Source: Paramecium pentaurelia (Eukaryota; Ciliophora; Oligohymenophorea; Peniculida; Parameciidae). From it: 64,000 nucleotides of DNA. Location: NCBI GenBank assembly GCA_905183005.1, contig CAJJDO010000024.1:497083-561082 (forward strand), read 5' to 3'. A model generated the notes under the pieces. It worked only from the letters and a program-made list of their open reading frames with translations. It made no database searches and had not been told where the DNA came from. Position 1 is the first letter of the stretch; each line of letters starts with the position of its first letter. Shown piece after piece: positions 25,805 to 37,246 of the stretch. Both the position numbers and the translations under genes were made by a program.

Positions 25805-28120
25805 ATGTTATTATAAATTTTATTATTGTGCTTAATTAATTGTTAATATGAACCCGTTTTGATAGCTAGATTTGGAAGGAGTAAAAATAAATTAGAAAAT
25901 CCTGCTCCTTAATTTGAATGTGTTGATGAAATAGATGAAGATGATTAATAACCCAAAGAGTATACAATAAAAGTTGGAACACTCTATTAATTTACAGATG
26001 GAAATTGGTATTTGAAATCAACTGATCCTGCTAGTGGATAAATGTACCTCATGAATTTAAATGATATTACTCGAGTCAAATATGTACCTAAAGAAGATGT
26101 TGAAGAAAAGAAAAAGACTGAAGATAGGCCTGAATAAATATTGAAAGAATTTGAATGGACTCCATTGATAGCTTATGAGAGTTTTCCAAGAAATAGAGGA
26201 GGACATTCCATGCATGCTATAGGAGATATTATAGTTGTATTTGGAGGATGTTTCTTGGACATAAAATGTTTTGATGATCTTTTTCTATTCGATGCAAGAA
26301 CTCGTGTATGGACTTCTCCTAGAGTATTTGGTATTCCTCCAGTAGGTAGAACTGGATTTGGAGCATTAGTAAATGGAGCAAAACTTTATATATTTGGAGG
26401 ATATACTTTACAAGGGTTAACAAATGATTTATTTGTATTTGATCTTGAGAGTAAAAGTTGGAATCAATTATTTTGGCCAGGAATAGCCCCAACACCAAGA
26501 GCAGGACACAAAATGGTATTGACAGCCATAGGTGGAATAGTATTTGGAGGATTTATGGGTGAAAAATACTCTAATGATGTATATATTCTTGACATTATAA
26601 ATGAAAAATGGTTAAAACCTGTTGTAAGTGGAGATATTCCAATAGGGAGAGAGAGTTTCTCAATGATTTCTCATCATGGTGTTGCATATGTATTTGGAGG
26701 ATATGCTACTGGAGTAGTTCTTAATGATGTATATACTATTAATGAGGATTTAACTTGGGAAAAGAAGGAACCAGCTGGAAAGATGCCATCTCCAAGATAA
26801 GGAGCAGCATTGGCTGAATATGATCATAGAATATTTATTGCAGGAGGATGTAATCCAAAGACTTTTGAATGTTATAATGATTTATATGCATTTGATACTA
26901 CTACTAATCATTATAGTACTGTAAATGCTTTTAAGAAAAAGAATTTGAAGGCTGTAGAATTTGCAGGGATGGTATTTGCTGGATAATTATTAATTCATTT
27001 TGGTGGATGTAAATTAGATTAAACTTGTAGTGATTCATTAACAGCAGTTTTACTTAATTCAAATGAATAATGTCCTCCATGTAGAAATGGAGGAGTTTGT
27101 AGAGTTGGTCATTGTAGTTGTTAATAAGGTTGGTAGGGAATAGATTGTACATTAAAAGTACTTTGTAGATAGAATTGTTTAGGATAAGGTACTTGTTTAA
27201 GTAATGGATATTGCAGATGTTATCCAGGATTCACAGGATCTATTTGTTAATTACAAATACCATGTCCTAGTAATTGTACTGATGCTGAACATGGTGAATG
27301 TTAGTTGGATGGAAAATGTAAATGTAAAGAAGGTTTTAGTGGTTCAACATGTGGAGAAGATCCTAAAGAGGAAGAAAAGAAAGAAGAAGAAATATGTAAA
27401 AATAAATGTAATCGTCATGGGAAATGTAATTATTATACAGGTTTATGTGAATGTGATTATGGATTTAGTGGTCCTGATTGTTCAGTAGTATCTTAATCTG
27501 ATGATTATAAATCTATTTGGTAATTACTTAAAGATGATGATAATGAACCTGAAACTGGAACAACTAATGTAAATATGTAAGATTTTATATCTACTGGATA
27601 TAAATTTAAAAAATAATCGAATTATTATATATCATAAGAAAATGAAGGAGAAGAAGATCTTTATGATGAAAATTTTGATGAAAACAATATTATTAAGAAA
27701 AAAAGATAATCTTAAACAAAAAGTCTTGAAAGTAATGATCAAAATATTACTAATTATTAATTAACTATGGTACCACCAAAAGCTTAATAAGAAGAAGATC
27801 CTTATTAATTAATGTTGTTGAATGAATGTCCAAAAAGATGTTCTGAACATGGTGTTTGTATTGAACATGAATGTTATTGTTGGTTTGGATATTCTGGAGA
27901 TTATTGTTAAGCATCTAAAATAGCTGATTTTTATTTGGGATGGAGAAAGAAAAAAGTAATGATGGCTTGTTTAATAAGTTTATTTGTAGGTATGATGATT
28001 GGATATTGTGTTGTATTATTATTGAGAAAGAGAGGAAATGATGATGAATTTAGAAATATGTCTTAAGTTCCTAGTTAAATAGAAGATAATGAAGGAGAAG
28101 TAGAAGAATTAATTGTTTGA
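25805..28120 (+). CDS. Kelch and EGF-repeat type I membrane protein, 771 aa
   Basis: The frame is intronless and exactly 772 codons with TAA/TAG as Gln. A signal peptide MLLQILLLCLINCQ is followed by about six kelch repeats at residues 115-400, each with a Gly-Gly (for example IIVVFGGCFLDIKCFDDLFL). Five EGF-like modules come next (CRNGGVCRVGHCSCQQGW and similar, the last near residue 680), with a disordered acidic insert before the fifth. One membrane span (MACLISLFVGMMIGYCVVLL) precedes a short acidic tail. Kelch plus EGF plus membrane span recalls attractin/MEGF8-type receptors, though no CUB domain is seen. It is likely a surface receptor or adhesion protein. The start is fixed by the signal peptide. 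Confidence 0.92.
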
Positions 28121-28148
28121 TTTTATATAAATTATATTTTATATTATT

Positions 28149-31100
28149 ATGGACGATAGTTTAAATCAAACTTAATCAAAAAAGAAGACATTCTATATTA
28201 GAAGAAAAGCAGATGAATAATAAAAATAACCTAAATTATATTCATAGATTCCAGGAATCGATACCAAATACTAAACAGTATTTAATTCTTTTTTTAATTT
28301 AGTCATTCAATCAAGGTGCTTCTAAAATAATGCTAAAGAAACCTACTTCAGGTGTTCCATCATAAATTAGTAGAGGAGGTTAAGATCCAAGAGTAAGTAC
28401 ACCAAAGGGAGCAATCAGTAGAATATCTGAATTAGATGAGGAAGAGAAGAAAAATGAAGTAGAAGGTCCTTAGGTATGAATTCGAATTAAATATGTAAAG
28501 TTGAAAATGAAGAAAGAGCATATATCATTTTTGGTTAAAACTGAAACAGTCGGTTATGATAATGTAGTAGTTTCAAATAATGGAAGTGCAGCTATATATT
28601 ATGAATGGAAGAGAATTGAAAGTGTTAGGAAATAACCTAATTCAATTTAAGATATAAATGAAGAGAGGTTCTTTTGTCATCATGATTAAAATGTTATAAA
28701 ACCAGGAGAAAGAATTAAATTTGTGTTTAGTTTTCTATCAAAATAAGCAGGTGTATTTAATGAAGAATGGGAATTGAAATGTGAACCTCCATGTTTAACT
28801 TAATTACCTAATTTAAAATTAACAGGTATTTCATTTATAGATGATGAATTAACTAATGGAAGAAAAGAATTTCAAAAATAAATTAAAAATAAATTTGCAT
28901 TAAAAATAGCAACTGAAATTGTTGATGATATATTTGAAGAAGTTAAAACACCACCACCTCCTAAACCAGATCTTAATGATCCAGAATAATTTAAAATAGA
29001 ATTTGAAGAATTAAATCTAGGAGAATAATTATGGTTTACACATGAAATTATGAATTTCTTTAATTTCTCATCAGATGAAATATGTTAAGTATTGAAATAA
29101 GATATACCTTGGAATGGTGATGTTAAATTATTAAGATAATCATGTCATACTATAGATGAAGAAGAAGTTAAAGAATTAGTATTACGTAAATTAGAATTAT
29201 GGGTTAAATTGGCTAAGAAAGTACCAATCTCTAGAAATCCTATTTATAGTGTTGTTAAAGATTTATTAGGAGATGTGGCTAATCAAGTTCCTTAATTATC
29301 TGAAGATATGCGTAAAGAATTACAAATGTGGGAATATACATTTCATGAACCTGAAGATTTAACACCTGAAAAAGCTAAAGCTAAATTAGATGAATTTAAT
29401 AAAATGAAAGCTAATTGGTTAAAAAATGCAAAAAAGAAGAAATGGAATGATGATATGGAAAAAGAATTAATTGAAGAATATAAAAATAAATTAGGAGTTA
29501 AAGTATCTGAAGCATTAGCATAAGCAGCTATTAAATTAGAAAATGATGGATAATTATTATAAGTAGGAGCAATGATGAAACCAGAATTAAAATGGAATGT
29601 TTTTAGAAGGAGAAGATATTAATCTACTTATTTTTATGATCTTCTTAGAAAAAAAACTATTCAAGATTCAGATATTGAAGGAAAAAAAATTGGATTAAAA
29701 ATACATTTAAAATTAGCTAATAGACCTGATGTTTATGAACTTAAAGAAAAATTTGAATAAACATTACTTAAAGAATAAGAAGAAGAAAATAAAAGATTGG
29801 AAGAAGAAAGATTAGAAAAAGAAAGATTAGCTTAAGAAGCAGCAAAAAAAAAAGGTAAAGGTAAACCAGTTAAATAAAAAGAAGTTGAAGTTGTATAAGG
29901 TAATATATAAAATTAATATCAATAGTCTAATAAAAGAATTATGATTTAAGTCATTTAGATTAAGCAACACTTCAAGAATGTGTTGACACTATTAAATTAT
30001 TGATGGAAAGATAAGCTAAAATTGTTGTATTACTTGTAAGTTATGATAATCCAAGTGGAAAATATAAGTTTACATCTTCAACTAAATTCTTTTATGAATG
30101 GTTAAAGACACATGTAGAATGTCCAGTCTATTTTAATGATGCTATCATTGAAAATTTAGATGAATAATTAGAAACATAAACATATTAAGAAAATAGTGTT
30201 TTAGTATTAGAAAACTTATTCTTTTATCCAGATGAAGTTGGTTACACTGAAGAAGAACCTGATATTGAATCAAAAACACCTTTTAGAACTCTATTACCTT
30301 ATGGCAATATTTATATTATAGGAGATAGAGTGAATTTCTTTTCAAGATTTTATCCTTCTATTATTCATATGAATGCAGATTAAACAATTTTATCTTCAGC
30401 TATTGCCAAAGATATACATATATTATGTCATAATCTTATGGGTTGTTAAGAAAGAAATGGAACTCTTATTCTAGGTGGAGATCTTACAGGGGATAAATTA
30501 TTAACAATTGATTAATTATCTGGACATCTATCATCAATAGTTTTGTTAGGTAAACTAGGATTATCATTCTATTTAACTATGTATGAGATACCAAGTGATC
30601 TTGTGTCAGAAGCTGTAAGAGATGTTATTAAAAATCTACTTAATGTTTTAAGAGATGAATCAACTGAAAAACCTCCATAAAGATTAACAAGAATCAGTCA
30701 TCTACCTGAACAACCAAAACCTAAAGCAAGATTAATATGTCCATAAGATTATCTAATTACTACATTACCTGAAGGATATGATCCTGCTAATTAAGAACAT
30801 GTATAGATTGTAACTTCCACTATTTCACCTTTTGTACCTGAAGGCAATATTTAATTAGAAGAAGGAAAGATACTCTTAGATTATGGACCTAAAACTATTG
30901 AAATTGTTAAAGAGGAAATATAAAATGCATAAAGGTTATTTTGGATAGATGATGCTAACCTTGGATTATACAATATTTAAAAATAAATAACTGTCCCTGA
31001 TTTTGAAGCCATAGCTTTACTTAAGAAATTAAGAGAAGAAGAAGCTGAAAGAGAAAGAGAGAGATTGGAAAAATTAAAAGAAAAAAAAGGAGGAAAAGGA

Positions 31101-31717
31101 AATAAAAAAGGTCTCAAAGAAGAACCACCTAAGGAACCTATTAATAGTAATATATTATGAAATATTAATTTTTTAGTTAAAACTACAAAGGAAATTAATG
31201 TTCCAGTATTTAATCTAACTAATAAAGAATTAGGTTTATTTATTTATGAAATGAATCAAGAAAAGAAAGATAGACATTAACATGCTTAAAAATAAGGTCA
31301 TTAAGTTGCTTATGATTTCAATTAAGATTGTGTAGTCACTATTATTGGTGAAAAATTGGAGAAAGTACTTAATTAAGAAGATTTTCAAAATATAGGAAAT
31401 GAGGAAGAAATTGAATAGGCTCCAGAACCCAGTTAAAAGGGATCTTAATTTCCTTAGAGTGAGGCAGGAGAAGATTAAAAGGAATAAGAGGAAGAATAAA
31501 TTGAAGAAGAGAAAGTTAAAATTAATTAAGTATATTTAAATATCTTAAATCTTAGGTGAAATAATTATTAGCTGATTTCTTTATATAAGATTAAGATTTC
31601 ACTCTATCATTTCTAGCTGGAAATTAAATTCACATCTAAACACTTGATGAGTATCCACCAAAACCAGAATCTGAAATTAACGAGGAGTAATATTTTGAAG
31701 AAGATAGTACTCCTTGA
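28149..31717 (+). CDS. MYCBP-associated-protein-like axonemal protein fused to degenerate phosphoglycerate kinase domain, 1,144 aa
   Basis: Five introns (25, 27, 26, 30 and 26 nt) leave exactly 1,145 codons. Residues 90-560 resemble MYCBPAP: a beta-sandwich with VVVSNNGSAAIYYEWKRIES and KPGERIKFVFSFLSKQAG, then a helical region. MYCBPAP relatives are central-apparatus ciliary proteins. Residues 565-940 follow a phosphoglycerate kinase fold: KIVVLLVSYDNPSG, VLVLENLFFYPDEVG, GGDLTGDKLLTIDQL and LDYGPKTIEIVKEEIQNAQ align with PGK landmarks. The catalytic Arg-Pro and nucleotide-loop residues are lost (YDNPSG for LGRP; IDDANLGLYN for NGPMGVFE), so an enzyme is unlikely. The acidic Gln/Glu-rich tail has no domain. 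It starts 28 bp after the kelch gene stop, same strand. Confidence 0.88.
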
Positions 31718-31752
31718 TATATATATAAATACATATATATATATATATATAA
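31718..31752. repeat. TA dinucleotide tract
   Basis: An imperfect TA run lies immediately downstream of the MYCBPAP/PGK stop codon. It probably sits in the 3' untranslated region or terminator of that gene. Confidence 0.6.
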
Positions 31753-32646
31753 TTGTTAATGTAATTAATTTAATGAACAAATATCTTTCTATAATGGTAA
31801 ACAACTTACATAACTGTCTGAAAATCTATTAATTTATTATCATATTTATTTGATAATTAATTCTTAGCCAAGGAAACAATTATTATATAAACTATAAAAT
31901 AACAAAAATGTTAAAAATTTGATATCTTTCCATAAAATGTACTATTTGTAATTCTTTTACATTCAGAATGAACAAGATCTTTAATATGTTATTAAACATC
32001 AAGGATTTTCAAAGTTTAATAGCTAAACATTAGTTACAACAAAATATTTTATTTAGATACAATAGAAAAAAAGGTTATAAATATCACAGAAAAGTTTCCT
32101 TATTGATTTTTCTTATCAGAAATTTGGGCTATTATTAATCAAAATAACATGATATAATGTCTGTATCTATATAGACATTAAAGGAATTGATTAATAATTA
32201 TTTGATTAACCATAAAATCATACACTAATTCAAAGATTTTCAAATATTAAACTATTTTAAAATCTTAATATTTTTCGATGTAATAAGTTATGATTATTTT
32301 ATAATTGGGATTATTATAAGGATTAAATTACTATAAGAATGACATATAATATATTAGATAATAATTATAGTACTATAAGGACGATGAAATAGAAAAGATC
32401 TAAATATTTTATACATTGATTATATGTTGTATATATAATGAACATATAATAAATACTTGTAGAACAAACAATAATATATAATTCTGAAAAATAGCTAATA
32501 AGAAAATAAGGATAAATTCCAATATTAAAGTATTAGATGCTAAATGTTATAATGTAATAAACTAATCATCTTATATACTATTATGAAATACTAAATATAT
32601 CTAAGAGATTTAAGTTTATAATCCAAAATTTAGTAATCAATAATGA
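31718..32646. other. Spacer with TA repeat and interrupted ORFs
   Basis: It begins with a TA-rich simple repeat (about 31718-31752). One plus-strand frame from ATG 31937 to TGA 32152 (71 aa, start MYYLQFFYIQNEQDLQYVIK) is protein-like. The same frame continues beyond it with further TGA interruptions to about 32640. It may be a decayed upstream part of the next gene or unrelated. No intact gene is supported. Confidence 0.35.
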
Positions 32647-33591
32647 ATGAATGTCTTTTATTAAATATTAATATTTATAATAATAAGTAGTTATATGATA
32701 AAGAGGGAAAGATTTAGAAGGAATATAACAATAAAAAGAGAAATAGTTGAAAAAAAAAATAAATATTGTAAAAGCTTTGTAAATCTCGAAAATAAGAATT
32801 TATTGGATTGTTTTCATGAATAAACCAGAAGTATTAGTTGTTATGGTACTGAATTTGGATAGTTGAACAAATTCTAAATTCGATTCAAAAATATTTTGCC
32901 TAATTACAAAACTAAACAATCTATTCAAGAAATTGAAATGAATGAGAAAATTAGAATGTAAACATAAAATATAGAGGATGAGAGTATTCTTTAATTTTAA
33001 AGAGGAATTTAAGATATTAATAAAAGCAAAACAATAATATAAACACTTAAAATACTTAAGACATCTAAATAAGATGAGTTTGTTAAATAAATAAAGGAGC
33101 CATATATAAATATAAAGAGAAAAAGAAGAAATAGTTGTTATTGTTTATTATGTGGTAAAATGAATGAAAAATAAATCAGACATTAAAATGATCCATATTT
33201 TGACAAATTTAATATGTTTTAACAATAAAGAAGAAACTCAATCTGTTAATAAAATAGAAAAAAGTATTAAGATAAACTAAAATCTCAAATTTAATAAGAA
33301 AATATTAAAATATCATATATCAGTTAAAATAAGTCGCCCATCAACAAATATAAAAATGTCTCGAGAACTACAAAATTAATTCTAGAGTAGACTCAAATAA
33401 AGATATTATAATAAGGTTAAAGATATTCGGCATTACCATCTTAAAGAATTAAAACTGAACCAACTTAATCATCGCCTCGATCTTTTAAATTGTATCCAAT
33501 ATAACTCAACAAATTAAGATTGGGTTAATCAACTTATAAATAGAATCATCTAAAAGAGAGTTTCAAAACATTGGCTAACATCTATAGATGA
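32647..33591 (+). CDS. Hypothetical basic protein, 314 aa
   Basis: An uninterrupted frame of 315 codons (TAA/TAG as Gln) runs from ATG 32647 to TGA 33589-33591. The protein is Lys/Arg/Gln/Ser-rich and largely disordered. A short Cys cluster (CYCLLCGKMNEKQIRHQND) resembles half of a C2H2-type zinc knuckle, followed by basic segments (RYSALPSQRIKTEPTQSSPR). The first 17 residues are hydrophobic and less convincing, so the true start may be the ATG of MIKRERFRRN, 17 codons in. Upstream exons are possible because the preceding spacer carries a broken protein-like frame. The function is unknown. Confidence 0.6.
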
Positions 33592-33905
33592 ATATAAATA
33601 AATAGATATCTTATTATTAATATTAATATTAAAATAAATTATATAAATTATTCATTATAATTATAGAAGTTTATAGATAATTTTATTCATATTAAGAAGA
33701 ATTAATATATATTAAATAATGAGATTAGATTTTTTTAAGATGATTAATTATATATATAAATATATATATATATAATATATATAAATGATCTTAGATTTTG
33801 TATTTCAAAGGTCAAATTTATAGAAAATAAGTCTAAATAAAAAAGAAATGAAATTAAATTATAATTGAATTTGTTTATATATTAATAAATTAAATATAAT
33901 AATAT
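33592..33905. other. AT-rich spacer
   Basis: It contains TA-rich simple sequence at about 33750-33785. No gene, tRNA or conserved element was seen. Confidence 0.5.
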
Positions 33906-34569
33906 ATGTAAAGATCGTTTCCAACATAATCTCAACCTGTTTTAAGCAGAAAAAGTAAAATTAGTGAATTAGAAGAGGTTATTTGATCATTTGAAACTAG
34001 AACTTGTTTTCCAAGTTGGATAATCTCTTTATTGATTAACCAAAATAAGAATAAGTTTAAACATTACAACCAAAAGTTGATTTACTTGAATAGGCAAAAT
34101 AGAGAATTTAATAAAAGAAAGAAGCTAATCCTTCTTTTTTTGAAGAGGGTAGAAAGAAATTGGCTGCATAAAGAAAAAAGGATACCTTTTTAATTACAGC
34201 AGTTAATTCTATGCCATAAAAATAATATAAAAAATAGAGTCAGACATAAGAATATTATAAAGAAGAAACTGATTGTAATAATATGCTAAAAGATTTAATT
34301 GCATAAGAAGAAAGACCTTATGATGATTTAGCTGAATTAAGAAAGATGATTGCTAAAACTGAATAATGTATGGTAGAATATGTAGATGATATGTATATAG
34401 ATTATTAATTAGGCATAAGTTAAATAAGAATGTAGTAAAATATAATAATGAGGCAAGAAAAATAGGAATGGGTGTAGATGCATAATTGTTTGATTTTGTA
34501 GATCATAAATGCAACAAATATTTAACTAAGTCAAAGACTACTACAATCATTAAAGATAAAAAATATTGA
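33906..34569 (+). CDS. Hypothetical coiled-coil protein, 206 aa
   Basis: Two introns (23 nt GTTATTTG..ACTAG and 20 nt GTATATAG..ATTAG) give 207 codons. The N-terminus is MQRSFPTQSQPVLSRKSK, followed by hydrophilic helical sequence (for example DLIAQEERPYDDLAELRKMI and DDMHKLNKNVVKYNNEARKI) that looks like a kinetochore, biogenesis or trafficking coiled coil. The second intron, at 20 nt, is at the lower size limit here. It is required because both flanking frames are coding-like only when joined. No membrane segment or signal peptide is present. The function is not recognised. Confidence 0.65.
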
Positions 34570-35023
34570 ATTGCTATAATTATTTTATTTAAAATATTAT
34601 ATTATTAATGATCATATTCTACTTAAATATTATATATAATATTTTAAATAACACTTATTTAATTCATTATTGGTTCTATTGAATATTCATATATTTAAAA
34701 ATGATTAATAATTTATTTAACAATATAATAAGACAATTATAAACTATTAAAAAGAAATGTAGATTAATATATTGTAATTGTGTTTAAATATTAAAGAATA
34801 AAAAAATAGTGATTCTTCAAAATAATCTACAAATATAATGTGATTAGTGATAAACAACAATATTTTTTAGTATTAATGACTATTAGAAAATTTTAATTAA
34901 AAAATAAGGTAAAAAATAGAATGGATTATGGGAATAAAATGATTAAATAGATAAGGAAATATTTGTGAGTTTGAAATTTATTCATTCTTGTATTTATTCA
35001 AACTAAACCATTTATAATTATGT
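34570..35023. other. AT-rich spacer, nothing seen
   Basis: Short frames only, all Ile/Asn/Lys-rich. No intron pairs, RNA gene or motif was identified. Confidence 0.5.
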
Positions 35024-35464
35024 ATGTTATCCTCTATGATGTTCAGACCAGGCTTCTCTATAAAACCTTAAGAAAGGTGAGATTAAGATCCAAAATACAA
35101 TAAATATGAATCTTATTTCCAAAGCAAGGTGATCATCAAAAATTTAATTAAAGATTGGAGTCATAATGATTATTGCTAATTAGATTAAATACTTACATAA
35201 TATCAATTTAGTATGCATCATACCAATCCATTATTTAGAATGCTATTTCATTTTGTTTTTAGGATCTAACAAAATTGTATTAATGAAGCCAGAAATAATC
35301 ATAATGAAGGATAATACCCATTAAATTAATTTTGAAGGATCTTCATTTTATGATGAAAACAAATATTTCCATATTATATTTCCGCTTATAATAGTGATGG
35401 TTGAGATGTGAAATACTCTAAAGATGTATTTAGACCAAAATAATCTATTATACATTAATAATGA
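35024..35464 (+). pseudogene. Probable gene relic, several in-frame TGA codons
   Basis: One plus-strand frame reads protein-like over most of its length: MLSSMMFRPGFSIKPQER, then DQDPKYNKYESYFQSK and NPLFRMLFHFVFRIQQNCIN, and near the end DVKYSKDVFRPK. TGA interrupts it at 35078, 35333 and 35402, plus two adjacent TGA near 35351, and no GT..AG intron removes them. The segment after 35333 also looks better in the next frame. This fits a degenerated gene copy. A missed splice structure is less likely because the required introns would be far too short. Confidence 0.45.
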
Positions 35465-35690
35465 ATAAATAAATAATAAATAATTAATCCATTTCAATTA
35501 TAAAATAATTATTGTAAAAATGAATAATCAATAAATAAGAAATAAATTATTCATAAATCTTTAGAATTTACAATCTATTAATAATATTTATAAATTTAAT
35601 ATATCATAATATATAAGTATTTTATACTATTTTTATTAATTGAAATTTTAACTTGTTTATAATTGAAATCAAAACCAAATTCTCGATATA

Positions 35691-35773
35691 GCACACATGC
35701 CCGAGTGGTCTAAGGGGCCGCACTCAAGATGCGGTGAGTCATTCTCGCGTGAGTTCAAATCTCACTGTGTGCA
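35691..35773 (+). tRNA. tRNA-Leu (anticodon CAA)
   Basis: The seven-base acceptor stem GCACACA pairs with TGTGTGC and is followed by the discriminator A. The anticodon arm is CCGCA-CTCAAGA-TGCGG, giving anticodon CAA. A long variable arm typical of class II tRNA-Leu follows, then a T arm GTGAG-TTCAAAT-CTCAC. The A and B box sequences (TGGTCTAAGG-like and GAGTTCAAATC) are internal Pol III promoter elements. No intron is present. It decodes UUG. Confidence 0.95.
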
Positions 35774-35781
35774 ATTTTTTT
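35774..35781 (+). terminator. Pol III terminator downstream of tRNA-Leu
   Basis: A run of T residues begins immediately after the tRNA 3' end, as expected for RNA polymerase III termination. Confidence 0.75.
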
Positions 35782-35817
35782 AATTTTTGTCTATATAATT
35801 AATTAATAATATCATTT

Positions 35818-36998
35818 TCATTTAATTTTTTTTTCAATAACCCATAAGCAAGAAGTTGTTAATTAATCTGTTAAAATGACTTCATATTAAGTTGTTTGCA
35901 TTTCTGATAAAGATGGTCCTTAACATAAAAATTTATTCATTGGTTAATAAAAGAATAAAAATGGTTTACCTACAATAAATTATTAATTATCAATTGCTAT
36001 AAAATATTAATTCTATAAATACTTTAAATATTTAGTGATTATTACATAGATGATTACATACATCTAATTTAATTACCATTCTTTGAATTAGCTAAGTTTT
36101 TCTCATCTATAGACAAAAACTTCATGGTTTCTTTATGAATCAAATTAATTGGCATTTAATTTTAGATTTAATTTTAGGCCATATTAAAAGATTATTTTAT
36201 CATCCATAAATCATTAACTATTATAATTAAATTATTAATAATACCATCTCTCTCATAACTAAAACATGTTACTTCTTGTTATCCAGTAGAAGCATACATA
36301 TTGTTATGAGAATGTAAAGAGTATCCACTTTTATAATTTCTAATTATTATTTTATCATTATTAAAGATTTCTTAAATATTCATTATCAATTATTATGTTG
36401 GTTTAATATCAAAGAGTTTTTGTTTTTATGGATCCAATTTAATAATTTCCCAATAATCATTTTGATTTTCTTTTCCACAAGATATTTCTTTATAATCTTT
36501 AATTTACTTTGATGCATAATTCTTATTTGATGTTTAAAGAAAATTTGTTAACTTTCTAGTCTAAATCTTCAATTATACACCATTTTTAATTGCATAATCT
36601 TTTGATTAAAATATTTATTCTCCTTATTATTACAAAATAAAAGGATAATTCTCTTATCTATTATAATTTAAAGAAACTCTAATTTAATGAGAAACTTCTG
36701 ATTATTTCTCAAATTTATATATCAAATACATTTTAGTACTTAGATTCTTTAAAAAGATAATATCTCCATAATTAATCCTATTAGTGTCTTCAAAAACTTT
36801 TACTATAGTCCAAAGTGTATAATGATTTTCTGGATCATCACTCCCAACAACATAATAATCATTTATGTTTGTAGTACTTCCAAATAACAATCCTTTTTCT
36901 TATGTATTAAATCCTGTAGCAGTCAAATAAGTTCCTGTTGTAGAATTTCTAATTTATATTACTTCTCTAACTAGAATATCTTAATCAATTTAATACAT
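35818..36998 (-). CDS. MIR-domain protein, 375 aa
   Basis: Two introns (27 nt GTATTATT..ATAG and 26 nt GTATTTAT..ATAG) give 376 codons from ATG 36998-36996 to TGA 35820-35818. Several MIR-type beta-trefoil repeats are visible. They contain elements such as GDIIFLKNLSTKMYL, YKSGYSLHSHNNMYASTG and a last unit with FFYQPMNKFLCQGPSLSEM and SCLWVIEKK. MIR repeats occur in IP3 receptors and protein O-mannosyltransferases. Free-standing MIR proteins are common in ciliates. No signal peptide or transmembrane segment is present, so it is probably cytosolic, perhaps ligand-binding. The ligand is unknown. It lies 45 bp beyond the tRNA on the opposite strand. Confidence 0.82.
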
Positions 36999-37246
36999 TT
37001 ATTATTTTATATAAATTATATAAATTTCATTATAAATTAAATAAAACATTTTATACCTTTATTTATTAATTATTCTGCATGAAGAACATTTATAGAAATA
37101 TATGTCTTCTATTAATTCTAATATATTTAATTTTGATATATTATTGATTATCTAAATTAAGAATTTCATTACAAGTCTAAATTGATGCTTTCTATCTTAA
37201 ATACCGAAATAATTTACCACAAAAATAATAAATATTATTATTGTAT

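Noticed and set aside
26141..26800. Short ORF (219 aa) ending before a TAA under the standard code
   Set aside because: The same frame continues through TAA/TAG as Gln to 28120, so it is an internal piece of the kelch/EGF gene.
27204..27488. Lys-rich plus-strand ORF
   Set aside because: It is an out-of-frame shadow within the EGF-repeat region of the same gene.
31718..31752. TA tract as promoter or telomere-related sequence
   Set aside because: It is simple sequence after a stop codon. It lacks the C4A2 or C3[A/C]A2 telomere motif, and no telomere is seen in the window.
35876..36600. Plus-strand frame starting MTSYQVVCISDKDGPQHKN
   Set aside because: It is the complement of the MIR-domain gene, whose minus-strand frame has conserved MIR features and better intron structure.
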